Shown here: positions 18,331 through 27,200 of the stretch, piece by piece
Numbering within the stretch: position 1 is the stretch's first letter
Layout: every line of letters begins with the position of its first letter
DNA from: Runella sp. MFBS21
GTDB taxonomy: Bacteria > Bacteroidota > Bacteroidia > Cytophagales > Spirosomataceae
Direction: 5' to 3'
Assembly: GCF_029433105.1 (NCBI RefSeq)
Contig: NZ_JARNTW010000003.1
Coordinates: 62,001-126,000, forward strand
Length of the DNA stretch: 64,000 bases
Notes under the pieces: generated by a model
Databases searched by the model: none
Seen by the model: the letters and a program-made list of their open reading frames with translations, nothing else
What the model was told of the DNA's origin: nothing
Program-made: the position numbers and the translations under genes

Positions 18331-18438
18331 GGCGTCGGAGACACAACACCATTTTTGACCCAAATTAAGATTTGGGTCAAGTCACCGCTCGTCCCGACAT
18401 GATGTCGGGACGAAAAAGGCATAAAGTCTCCGACTTTA
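18331..18438 (+). repeat. Dispersed palindromic repeat element, copy 2
   Basis: Same plan as copy 1: outer GTCGGAGAC (18334-18342) and GTCTCCGAC (18426-18434), and inner hairpins TGACCCAAAT...ATTTGGGTCA and CGTCCCGACAT...ATGTCGGGACG. The right end also forms TAAAGTC-TCC-GACTTTA. It starts 36 bp after the cytochrome stop. The arms have changed in a compensating way relative to copy 1 (CAG to CGG with CTG to CCG). Confidence 0.75.
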
Positions 18439-18585
18439 TGATAGATTAGAAAAAAAACAACAATAAGAAGACACCGAATCTTGACCCAAAAGTCTGATTT
18501 TTAAACAGTTAAATGAAGCCTTTTTTCGGACTGTAAAGATAGAAGTTCAACGAGTTATGGAAGAATAAAGACAATTTTTGTGCTT
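18439..18585. other. Spacer between repeat elements, no gene
   Basis: 147 bp of AT-rich sequence between copies 2 and 3 of the palindromic element. Apart from a stray TTGACCCAAAA at 18482-18492 resembling one repeat arm, I see no gene or RNA. Confidence 0.4.
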
Positions 18586-18687
18586 GGCGTTGGAGACGCA
18601 GCACCATTTTTGACCCAAATCATAGTTTGCGTCAAGCCTTACCCATTTCGTTCCGACATGATGTCGGGACGAAATGGGTAAGGCTTG
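18586..18687 (+). repeat. Dispersed palindromic repeat element, copy 3 with long hairpin
   Basis: It begins GGCGTTGGAGACGCAGCACC like the others and has the TGACCCAAAT...TTTGCGTCA hairpin. Its second palindrome is extended: arms 18633-18659 and 18661-18687 are 27 bp with one mismatch (a G-U pair in RNA). The outer right end seen in copies 1 and 2 is missing. It lies 120 bp before the next gene. Confidence 0.75.
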
Positions 18688-18806
18688 CTTACAATTACAG
18701 GGAAGGCTACAGTTGTTTTGAGTTTATTAGATTTTTGGCTTTGAAAGCTTGTACATGTATATGAAAAAGGTATATTTTCGTATACTCAACACACAACGCT
18801 ACCTCC

Positions 18807-19361
18807 ATGAAAATTCATACCGTCATTTCCGCGCTAATACTGTCATGTTGTTTAGCATGTCAACAAACCCGTTTGCCCTCTTTTCAAGAAGAGCAAATGA
18901 AAATGATTGAGGAGTTTAGGGAGCAATTTTCAGGAACTTGGCAGATTAAACAAGTCCAAATCAAACACAGTGAGCTTGTTGATATAAACTACCCTACGGG
19001 AATTACCACTGATACCTTGCTTCAAAATCTAGCGACGTTACATATCCAACCCGCTACTCAGCAATCAGATGACCGCCTCTTGACTCTTGAAGGTACACTA
19101 CTATTTCGAAATCAAACCATTCCCCTTCATATCCAATTCTATCCATACACTTCCAAAGAAGCACTTTCGCAAGGGGTGGTCTCCATTAATTTAGGGCTTT
19201 CAAAAACAAATTCTGCCCTACCACAAGCCGAAATGAGCTACCTGACTACCATAGGATTTTTGGGCGAGAATTTTTCTATTAATACTATTCCAAAACAACC
19301 TACCATGACTTGGCAAGGCCTCAATCGAGCTATAATAGATGCTAAACTTCTTAAAATATAA
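18807..19361 (+). CDS. Lipoprotein of unknown function
   Basis: 184 residues. The start MKIHTVISALILSCCLAC ends in a lipobox with lipidation probably at C18. The mature part is about 165 residues with alternating beta-like segments such as GTWQIKQVQIK and LLTLEGTLLF, a possible lipocalin-like or small beta-barrel layout, but no named family is recognised. The next gene begins 2 bp after the stop, so the genes are probably co-transcribed. Confidence 0.65.
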   Translation: MKIHTVISALILSCCLACQQTRLPSFQEEQMKMIEEFREQFSGTWQIKQVQIKHSELVDINYPTGITTDTLLQNLATLHIQPATQQSDDRLLTLEGTLLFRNQTIPLHIQFYPYTSKEALSQGVVSINLGLSKTNSALPQAEMSYLTTIGFLGENFSINTIPKQPTMTWQGLNRAIIDAKLLKI

Positions 19362-19363
19362 GA

Positions 19364-19720
19364 ATGACCATCACAGCCCATGAAACCAACGGCTTAAAAA
19401 TCGCCGAACTCATCTCTGACAAATTACTCATCCAAACCCACGAAGACGGTCTAAATCTATTAGGTGATTTGTACTACCAAGGATTTGACAAAATCATCTT
19501 GTATGAGCATAACATCACGCCTGATTTTTTCGACCTCAAAAACGGATTGGCGGGAGAAATCCTCCAAAAATTTTCTAATTATCGAATGAAATTGGCTATC
19601 GTCGGAACCTTCTCCAACTACACCAGCAAAAGTATCCGTGATTTTATGTATGAAAGCAATCAGAGCCAACTTGTGCATTTTGTAGGAACCTTATCCGAAG
19701 CTTTGAGTAAGACTTCCTGA
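19364..19720 (+). CDS. DUF4180 family protein
   Basis: 118 residues, cytoplasmic. It opens MTITAHETNGLKIAELISDKLL and has IILYEHNITPDFFDLKNGLAGEILQKFSNYRMKLAIVG in the middle and a C-terminal helix near ALSKTS, the DUF4180 layout. The biochemical function of the family is unknown. It follows the lipoprotein gene at 2 bp and precedes the deoxyribosyltransferase-like gene at 23 bp, suggesting a three-gene unit. Confidence 0.85.
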   Translation: MTITAHETNGLKIAELISDKLLIQTHEDGLNLLGDLYYQGFDKIILYEHNITPDFFDLKNGLAGEILQKFSNYRMKLAIVGTFSNYTSKSIRDFMYESNQSQLVHFVGTLSEALSKTS

Positions 19721-19743
19721 CTACTATTTTCATCCTCACTCTC

Positions 19744-20175
19744 ATGACGGCCTACATTGCTATCAGTTTTGGACAAAGACATCAGCTCGACCACCAACTC
19801 GCTACAATTGTTGAAGTACTGCGCAAATTCAATATCCAAGCTCATGTTTTTGTTGACCGCTACCACTTCGATTCTACGCAAGAACAAGAAATGATGCAGC
19901 AAGTGATGACCGACATCAACAACTGCGATATATTATTGGCCGAAACTACCCACAAAGGCATCGGAATTGGGATAGAAGCAGGATACGCCAAAGCCCAAAA
20001 CAAACCTGTCGTTTATTTACGGCAACACACAGCCGAGCATTCTACTACATTATCAGGTATCAGTGATTATCAAATTATTTATGAAAGTACTGACGCCTTA
20101 ATCACGCAGCTCTCCCTCGTACTTAGTAAAATCATAGATAGACAAAATGATGATTTTACACAAAAACCGTCTTGA
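19744..20175 (+). CDS. Nucleoside 2-deoxyribosyltransferase-like protein
   Basis: 143 residues. The fold opens AYIAISFG and carries DINNCDILLAETTHKGIGIGIEAGYAKAQNKPVVYL (residues 58-93), where GIEAGYA contains the glutamate that serves as nucleophile in nucleoside 2-deoxyribosyltransferases. The family also includes DNPH1-type hydrolases and other nucleotide processors, so the substrate is uncertain. It is probably in one unit with the two upstream genes. Confidence 0.7.
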   Translation: MTAYIAISFGQRHQLDHQLATIVEVLRKFNIQAHVFVDRYHFDSTQEQEMMQQVMTDINNCDILLAETTHKGIGIGIEAGYAKAQNKPVVYLRQHTAEHSTTLSGISDYQIIYESTDALITQLSLVLSKIIDRQNDDFTQKPS

Positions 20176-20225
20176 TAAGCAATTGAAAATCACCTACCAA
20201 GACGGTTTTATTTCATTTCAGAAGC

Positions 20226-20471
20226 TTACTTCAACTTAGCCAAAGCAGTGCTTTCAGTCTTTGTTTTAGTTGCTTTTTTGTTTTTGGCTGCAGTTTTAGT
20301 GCAAGATGTCTGACAATCTTTGTCTTCTGCTTTAGCCACTTTAGCTGAAGCCTCTGTTTTGTCACAAGTAGACTTGCAGCATTTTTTGTCGCAGTTAGGA
20401 TTAGATTGAGCATAGATTTCGGTAGCTACAACTCCTGCCAAAAGCAAAACTGAAAAGAGGACTTTTTTCAT
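20226..20471 (-). CDS. Small exported cysteine- and lysine-rich protein
   Basis: 81 residues. A signal peptide (MKKVLFSVLLLAGVVATEIYAQ) is followed by a mature part of about 59 residues with six cysteines (CDKKCCKSTCDK and CQTSC) and many lysines. The cysteine spacing could bind a metal or form disulfides; no family is recognised. It is divergent from the sensor kinase at 20753. Confidence 0.65.
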   Translation of the reverse strand: MKKVLFSVLLLAGVVATEIYAQSNPNCDKKCCKSTCDKTEASAKVAKAEDKDCQTSCTKTAAKNKKATKTKTESTALAKLK

Positions 20472-20612
20472 GATTGATAATAGTTAATTAGTAAAACATT
20501 GATTTATTTGACATTACAAAGGTACAAACCATACCCTCAGCAAGGTGTCATCTGAATGTTACTCACTTGTTATAGAGTTGTTATTGTAGTGCAAGATTCG
20601 TGCTAGAGATGT

Positions 20613-20620
20613 TATTTTTG
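20613..20620 (+). promoter_or_regulatory. Candidate -7 box for the two-component operon
   Basis: TATTTTTG fits TAnnTTTG. Transcription from here would leave a leader of about 125 nt before the kinase ATG. Confidence 0.35.
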
Positions 20621-20626
20621 TATAAC

Positions 20627-20746
20627 TACTTAGCCCTAAGCAATAAGCTGTAAGCAGTAGGTATTTTTTATGAGGTTTTTAGACAAATCAAAACCCTTTT
20701 TAATAAAAAGCTTATGGCTTACGGCCTAAAGCATATTGCTAAGTAA
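20627..20746 (+). other. Leader with nested inverted repeats before the sensor kinase
   Basis: Outer arms TACTTAGC (20627-20634) and GCTAAGTA (20738-20745) enclose an imperfect second pair (GCTGTAAGC with GCTTACGGC). A loop stem GGTTTT...AAAACC lies inside these. The region could fold into one long RNA hairpin ending a few bases before the ATG, but its role is unknown. Confidence 0.4.
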
Positions 20747-20752
20747 TGTATT

Positions 20753-21994
20753 ATGAAGATTCAGCGAAATAATCTATCAATCATTCTGATTGCATCGGCA
20801 CTGGGTGTAGCGGCACTGGCAGTGGTACAAGTCATCTGGATGCGACATTCATGGCAATTGTCAGAAGAGATTTTTAGTCAACGCGTATCGATGGCACTTT
20901 GCTCTACCATCAAAACCTACAAAGGAGGAACCTTGTGCGCTGGCGGCAAATGCGCTGTTACGGGCACCTCGGGCAATCTAGCCCTTAAAAATGTATCTCA
21001 TCTTCCCGTTGGATTGGTTGACAAGCCCGACTTCCGAGCCGAGCTTGACAAAACGCTGCTTTTTTATCAAATTGATGCAGGCTATCAATTAAGTCTTTCT
21101 CGTACAAAAAAATGCCAACCTGACGTATACCAAACCGCCGTTTTGCTCCCTTCACTGGGAGACAACGAAGCTTACTTGAGTATGCGTTTTCCAAATAAAA
21201 AAACATTCATCCTCAAAAGTATGAATGTCATGATGCTAGCCACGGCCCTTATTCTGTTTTTCATTACGGCAGTGCTTTTGTTTGTAAATTGGTCATTGAT
21301 GAAACAAAAACGGCTTCTGCAAACCAACGTAGATTTTTTCAATAACATGGCGCATGAGTTTCGGACCCCCCTTAGCAACATAGGCTTGGCAGTAAATATG
21401 TTAACAAAAAAACACAACGAACTCAAAGACAGCCGCTTAGTAGACGTGATACGCCAAGAAAACAAACTACTGTTGCAGGAAGTAGAGCGCGTTTTACATT
21501 TAGCCAAAGTCGAAAATGGAGATTATGTACTAGAAAAGGAACTCCTTTCGATTGAAACCATTCTACAAACAGCCGTAAACGGAATGTCCATGCCTCTCAC
21601 TACTCATCAAGCAAAGATTACTTTAGAAGGAATCCCGCAGCATACCAATGTTTTAGGAGACAAACAACACCTTGTAAATGTATTTAGAAATTTGATTGAT
21701 AATGCCCTCAAATACTCTAAAGAGCGACCGGTCATTCATATTTCGGCCAAAACTGAGACTAAAGGAATCGTAGTGACTGTGCAAGACAATGGAATCGGTA
21801 TCCCTGCCGAGCATCGAGCACTAATCTTTGAAAAATTTCAACGAATACCCCAAGGCAATCAACATACCCAAAAAGGCTTTGGGCTGGGTCTAGCTTACGT
21901 TAAAAGTATGATTGAATTACACAAGGGATTTGTCTGCGTAGGCAGCGAAGAAAATCGCGGTAGTCGATTCGAGATTTTTCTCCCAACGGTCTGA
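20753..21994 (+). CDS. Sensor histidine kinase
   Basis: 413 residues. Membrane helices lie at about 8-30 and 155-178 and flank a periplasmic domain of roughly 120 residues with four cysteines (C50, C62, C67, C121), which could sense metal or redox state. The dimerisation/phosphoacceptor box MAHEFRTPLSNI puts the phosphorylated histidine at H201. It is followed by the N box (NLIDNALKYSKE), G1 (QDNGIGIP) and G2 (GFGLGLAY) of the ATPase domain. The response regulator begins 21 bp downstream. Confidence 0.93.
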   Translation: MKIQRNNLSIILIASALGVAALAVVQVIWMRHSWQLSEEIFSQRVSMALCSTIKTYKGGTLCAGGKCAVTGTSGNLALKNVSHLPVGLVDKPDFRAELDKTLLFYQIDAGYQLSLSRTKKCQPDVYQTAVLLPSLGDNEAYLSMRFPNKKTFILKSMNVMMLATALILFFITAVLLFVNWSLMKQKRLLQTNVDFFNNMAHEFRTPLSNIGLAVNMLTKKHNELKDSRLVDVIRQENKLLLQEVERVLHLAKVENGDYVLEKELLSIETILQTAVNGMSMPLTTHQAKITLEGIPQHTNVLGDKQHLVNVFRNLIDNALKYSKERPVIHISAKTETKGIVVTVQDNGIGIPAEHRALIFEKFQRIPQGNQHTQKGFGLGLAYVKSMIELHKGFVCVGSEENRGSRFEIFLPTV

Positions 21995-22015
21995 TTCTCC
22001 CAATTTAAAACAAAA

Positions 22016-22732
22016 ATGACAGCCATTCCTAAAATACTACTCGTTGAAGATGACTTAAGTATGGGTTTTCTACTGAGCGAATTCCTAGAAGACAACGGTT
22101 TTGAAGTTAAATTGTGCCGTGATGGTGAAAGTGGCTTAGCAGCCCTGCAAAGAAATAACTTTGACTTATGTATACTAGATGTGATGATGCCCAAAATGGA
22201 CGGTTTTGCACTTGCACAACAATGCCAAGCTCATACTCCCTCTCCTCCTTTTTTGTTTTTGACGGCACGGTCACTTAAAGATGACAAACTCAAAGGTTTC
22301 GAACTTGGAGCCGAAGATTATATCACCAAACCTTTTGACGAAGACGAACTACTCTGTCGCATCAAGGTTTTATTGCGTCGTCAAATTGCAAGGTCTGCCA
22401 TACCTACCCAACAGTATTTTACACTCGGAGCATATACGTTCAACTATGCAAGACAAGAACTTTCTTTTGGTACTGAAACTTGGCGACTCACCGAAACCGA
22501 AAATGAAGTATTGAAATTGCTATGCCAACACCAAAATCAAATCCTACGCCGTGACGAAGCCGTCGAACAAATCTACGGTAAGAAAGATTATTTCTTAGGC
22601 CGTAGTTTCGATGTCTTTATTTCTAAACTCCGCAAAATGCTCCAACACGACTCGCGTATAAGCATCGACAATGTGTTTCGGGTAGGGTTTATTCTCAACA
22701 TTACAGCCGAATCGCCTGTTTCAGACTCATAA
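22016..22732 (+). CDS. OmpR-family response regulator
   Basis: 238 residues. The receiver domain (about 5-120) has acidic pocket residues EDD at 11-13, the phosphorylated D55 in LCILDVMMPKMDGF, and a KPFDEDEL switch region. The C-terminal winged helix (about 135-232) ends RKMLQHDSRISIDNVFRVGF and should bind direct-repeat DNA. It is the partner of the upstream kinase. The target genes cannot be read from sequence, but the divergent cysteine-rich gene at 20226 is a candidate. Confidence 0.93.
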   Translation: MTAIPKILLVEDDLSMGFLLSEFLEDNGFEVKLCRDGESGLAALQRNNFDLCILDVMMPKMDGFALAQQCQAHTPSPPFLFLTARSLKDDKLKGFELGAEDYITKPFDEDELLCRIKVLLRRQIARSAIPTQQYFTLGAYTFNYARQELSFGTETWRLTETENEVLKLLCQHQNQILRRDEAVEQIYGKKDYFLGRSFDVFISKLRKMLQHDSRISIDNVFRVGFILNITAESPVSDS

Positions 22733-22788
22733 CGCCATTTTTTTATCACCAACCAAAGTATTTTTATTATCTTGTGGTAAAAAATACA

Positions 22789-23376
22789 ATGACAGAAATA
22801 GACAAATTGCAATACGCTTTACAGCAATTTGCAGGTATCACTCCCGAAGAATTCGCATTATCAACGCCTTATTGGAAATACAAAACCTACAAAAAAGGCG
22901 AATTTTATAACCTTCACCGCAACATCTGCAAAGATTTGGGGTTTGTCACTTCGGGCGTGTTTCGTTCTTATACCGTCAATGAAGAAACAGGCGAAGAAAA
23001 AAACGTCTTTCTTTATTCTTCTAATGGCTTTGTGGTAAGCTTCAAGAGCTTTGTAAACCAAATCCCCTGCGACTATCATACCCAAGCCCTGACCGACGCC
23101 AGTATTATTTACATCAATATCCTTGACCTGATTTCTTTATATCAACAATCCCACCAATGGGAAACCTTTGGGAGGCTCCTAGCTCAAGAAGCCTTCAATG
23201 TCACGATGACCCGCCTAGAAGGATTCTTGTTCAAATCGCCCGAAGAACGCTATCTTGATTTGGTACGCCAACATCCCGATATTTTCAACAATGTGCCACT
23301 CTATCATATTTCTTCCTATTTAGGGATTCAAGGGCCTTCATTGAGCCGCATCCGAAAAAGAATTTCTCGTCAATAA
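22789..23376 (+). CDS. Crp/Fnr family transcriptional regulator
   Basis: 195 residues from the ATG at 22789; a GTG five codons earlier is less likely. The beta-roll ligand domain includes LGFVTSGVFRSYTVNEETGE. The C-terminal helix-turn-helix is PLYHISSYLGIQGPSLSRIRKR. It is a distant paralogue of the regulator at 15059. A perfect 8-4-8 palindrome follows at 23381, just upstream of an alpha/beta hydrolase gene, a reasonable target by position. No oxygen-sensing cysteine cluster is seen. Confidence 0.9.
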   Translation: MTEIDKLQYALQQFAGITPEEFALSTPYWKYKTYKKGEFYNLHRNICKDLGFVTSGVFRSYTVNEETGEEKNVFLYSSNGFVVSFKSFVNQIPCDYHTQALTDASIIYINILDLISLYQQSHQWETFGRLLAQEAFNVTMTRLEGFLFKSPEERYLDLVRQHPDIFNNVPLYHISSYLGIQGPSLSRIRKRISRQ

Positions 23377-23380
23377 TTCG

Positions 23381-23400
23381 ATTTTAACTTGGGTTAAAAT
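23381..23400. promoter_or_regulatory. Palindromic box upstream of alpha/beta hydrolase
   Basis: ATTTTAAC-TTGG-GTTAAAAT is a perfect 8-4-8 inverted repeat four bases after the Crp/Fnr stop codon. Its centre is about 30 bp before a GACCTTTG -7-like box, the same geometry as the box at 15800. It could also be a weak terminator, but no T-tract follows. Confidence 0.5.
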
Positions 23401-23419
23401 TATTGACAGTAGTAGGTGT

Positions 23420-23427
23420 GACCTTTG
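23420..23427 (+). promoter_or_regulatory. Candidate -7 box of alpha/beta hydrolase gene
   Basis: GACCTTTG differs from TAnnTTTG at one position, and ATTG at 23402-23405 sits at a suitable -33 distance. It lies 30 bp before the ATG. Confidence 0.4.
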
Positions 23428-23457
23428 TATCATCAAAACACAAAAACACTTACTATC

Positions 23458-24225
23458 ATGAAATCTTCAAACACAATCGTACTTATTCACGGACTATTTG
23501 TTAACAACACAAGCTGGGCACAATGGAAAGCTTATTTTGAAGCACAAGGCTACAAAGTATATACGCCAGCCAACCCCGGACATGAAGGCATCCCCGCCCA
23601 ACTCCGCACCAACATCCACCCTGACCTTACCAAAACAAGCTTTGAAGATGTGGTGATGAATATCGTCAAATTGATTGATACTTTACCCGAAAAACCTATC
23701 GTCGTGGGGCATTCTTTGGCAGGTTTGGTAGTTCAGAAACTCATCGAAATGGACAAAGCCGTAGCGGGAGTAAGTATCGACGGTGCGCCTCCAAAAAATA
23801 TACTAGCTCCTTGGGCTACCATCAAAATGGTACTGCCAGTGGTTAATATTTTCAAAGGTAGTACGCCTTATTTAGGCACTAGAGAATGGTACCACCGCGC
23901 TTTCTTCAACAATTACTCACGCGAAGAAAGTGACCTTTTATATGACAAAATTGCAGTACCCGAAAGTAGAAAAATTGCATGGGGTACACTTCTTGATTCA
24001 TTTGCTAATATCAACTTCAAAAAACCGCACAATCCACTCCTGTTTATTGGAGGCTCAAAAGACAACATCTTTCATTCGACCTTTACCAAACGCATCGCAG
24101 CTTCCTATAAAGACCCCAATAGTATCGTGGACTTCAAGGAATTTGAAGGCAAAAGTCACTTTATCGCAGGCGAAAAAGGTTGGGAAGAAGTAGCCGAGTA
24201 TGTATTAAACTGGATAAAAAAATAA
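23458..24225 (+). CDS. Alpha/beta hydrolase
   Basis: 255 residues from the ATG at 23458. The TTG start 33 bp earlier would place the N-terminus inside the predicted transcript start, so it was not used. The oxyanion segment is LIHGLFVN. The nucleophile S86 lies in VVGHSLAGL. The acid is in FIGGSKDNIF and the histidine in FEGKSHFIAGE, giving a full catalytic triad. The esterase or amidase substrate is unknown. No signal peptide is present, so it is cytoplasmic. Confidence 0.9.
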   Translation: MKSSNTIVLIHGLFVNNTSWAQWKAYFEAQGYKVYTPANPGHEGIPAQLRTNIHPDLTKTSFEDVVMNIVKLIDTLPEKPIVVGHSLAGLVVQKLIEMDKAVAGVSIDGAPPKNILAPWATIKMVLPVVNIFKGSTPYLGTREWYHRAFFNNYSREESDLLYDKIAVPESRKIAWGTLLDSFANINFKKPHNPLLFIGGSKDNIFHSTFTKRIAASYKDPNSIVDFKEFEGKSHFIAGEKGWEEVAEYVLNWIKK

Positions 24226-24245
24226 TTATTTAAAAACCCAGCGCT

Positions 24246-24287
24246 CCCCCTTCTGTTAGATTTATCTACGGAAGGGGGCTTATTTTT
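24246..24287. terminator. Terminator between convergent hydrolase and caspase-lipase genes
   Basis: CCCCCTTC (24246-24253) and GAAGGGGG (24271-24278) pair and are followed by CTTATTTTTA on the plus strand. The hairpin lies between the two stop codons and could serve both directions. Confidence 0.6.
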
Positions 24288-27200
24288 ATATCCCTTCCCC
24301 TATGGCCTTTTCCAATGCCTCTACTGAAGTAGGCTCTACAAAATAATTGAGGTGATGACAAGCCAGCTCATAGGTAGGACTGTTACGGACTTTAAAGATA
24401 TTTTCTAAACTAACCGCAATATCATTGTCCTCATCCTTATACACCCATTCGCCCACTTGTGCTAGTACTTTTTCCATAAATGTATTACTATCATTTGTCA
24501 CTAAATAAGCCTCTAAATTTCCCCCAAATACTACGTAAGGAATCGTTGGAGGATGACCTTCGTTCAAATCTTGAATAAAACTATCTTCAGCGCTCATTTG
24601 GCTCAATGCCTTAAGTAATACATCATTGGTTCCTTTCAGAAAACCCGACAAAAAGCCCGTCACTGCCCCTACTTGGGGTGGAAAAAAGCGAGTTCCGAAG
24701 CCCAATACTATCGCCGCCCAATTGATATAACCTGGCACATCGCCAAACTTGCTACCTCCGTTGGGCGTACCTGCCATGATGAGTTTGTCCACAAAATCGT
24801 CACCTGCCAAGCGTTCTATCATGTACCTCGCCACTAGTCCTCCCATCGAATGAACGACTAAAACCAGCTTCTTGTCGTCTTCTTTACCAAACCCTACTGC
24901 TTGGAGTTTTTTCTTCAAAATACGCGCATTTTCTTCAATGGGCGTGTTCAGGTTTTCGTAGTCGTAAGTCAGTACCAAATCGTAGCCTTTGGTGGTAGCC
25001 ATGCGGAAAGTTTCCGCCATTTCTTCGGTATCGCCAATGATACCATGAATCAGAAGTAAAATTTTATCGGCTTTTTCGATTTTCTCCTTCAAATCCTCAG
25101 AAACTCGTTTGGCTTTGTCGGCATCACTATAATCTACCCAACGTAGCAGCTGCGTCTCCCCTTTAAAACCTATCTTTTTGGCAAACTTTACTACTACCAT
25201 TCTAAGCGCCGAGCCCAAACTACGGGTTTTAGCGGCTTCTATTTCATCAGGAATATGCGTGATTTCCAACCTAAGATTACCTTGTTGGTCGATAGTGGTT
25301 TTCCCCAAAGGCAAAAAATCCTCCCCGTCAAAAAACATAGGCAAACTTACTTCCTCTTCTTCCGTGGTTTGTACCGTTACTACCAACGGATTCTCAATCA
25401 GCGTTTCTTGATTTTGGATATCACTAATTTCCAAAATAGTTTTATCTTCAATTCCTTTTGCGCCTTCTTCCAAACTCACAATTTGGTAGTAAGGATTCGT
25501 ACGAAAATAGTCGTCTCGAATCGCTAACTCACTCACAGTCCGAGTACTAGTACTAAGTGGCGCCCAATTTGTATTTCCTCTAAACGAAGGATGCGGTTGG
25601 ATTTCGATACCTTTACCCATAGCAATTGGCTCTTGCCCGGCTATTTCTTTACCTTTTCGCACCACACGCACCGTAGTGGTTTTGGTAAACCAATCAGATT
25701 TTTTGTTTCCGCCAATCCCTTTTCCTAAACTACGTGAAGCATCAATGAGGCCGCCCATTTCTAACCCTTCTTGCTCAAACAAAAAAGTATCAATCGGCTC
25801 GCTCGACAATAGGACTTTGAAAGTATCTATTTCTTCGTCGTTTCCATCTGTTAGCGTAAAAGTATTCTCTATCAAAGTGAGTTGTTGGCCTGCGCCAATC
25901 GTTTGAAAGTCTAAGGCGAACACCTGAATCCCATAGTCTGGCGACAGGTATAGCAGCGCGGTATACCATTTTTGTTTGGTATTATTGACAAGTTTTATTT
26001 CAAACGGAATATCTTCATCTTCAAAATCAAGGGTAATCGTCGAGGCGTTGAGGGAATTGATTTGATTGTTTTGTTGAATCTCAAAAGTCAAATCAAAACT
26101 TTCTTCTGTTAACTTAGTTTTGGGATTTTTTAAAGCTAACAACCGATGCCAACGCGCCAAAGGCTGCAACGCATTCCAGACTAGAACTGCCGCATTACTC
26201 CCCAAAGCGTATTGAATGAGTTTTCCTGTGGAGGGCTGATAAATCCCCCATTGCACCTCTTCCATTTTTACTTCTACCGAAGCAGCGGCGGGCGTTTCTA
26301 CCCATACGATGCCCGACTCAAGGGTACTCACGCTCTCCATCAAGGTTTTGGTTTCGGCCTCTGCATATACATAAAATGGACTTAACGCCAGTGCGTTTGT
26401 AGGCTCTCCCCAGTAGACTTTCTCCTTATCTAAAGTTTTAGGTTCGGCTTCAAGAGCACTATTAGTAAGACCTAACTCCTTCACTTTCGCTGTTCCAAGG
26501 GCGTTTTCTTCGGCAGCATTTTCAAAGATTTTAATCTCCATTTCTTGTCCCAATGTAGGTTCTAGTCCCCTATCTGCTCCTAATTCAACTTTCCATTGAA
26601 AACTGACTTTATCAAAAACCACTTGATACCTTCCCAATATCCTGTCTGTTGTGGGTTGTCCCAAAAATCCCTGACGCGCACTACTATTGCCAAGGGTTTC
26701 CAACTGAGGCGTTTGATTTCTTAGCTGACTTTTGATAGCCGCTCGCACTTGCACAAACAAATCGGCGTATTGGATTCGGCCTGCATTCTTATTCAAAACT
26801 TTCAATAAAGCCTTCGTAAATTGTCCTTCACCTTGGGCTTCCCAGGCCCGTTCGGTGCGCTCACAAGCTGCCAACAATAAGTGACTGGAGGCAGGCACTA
26901 CCAACGAGTCGCGCTTTAGGTAAGCTCCTTCCAAATAACTCTCCAAGGGGCGAGGCTCGTTACTCCCACTCGTAAAACGTGGTTGTAATTGCATAAACTC
27001 TTCGATTTCACGCGTGACAGAACCAGCATGACACGAATCCGAAATCACCACCAAGTGAGGCTGATTTTGCGCGATTTCTTCCAGCAAAAGCGCAATTTCC
27101 TTGTCGGCCAAATCATATTTCCCCGCTTCACGACTATCGTATAGCACCCATGTTTGTTCTTTTGCATCGGCAGTAAACTTCTGAAAATCAGGAGCAGTTA

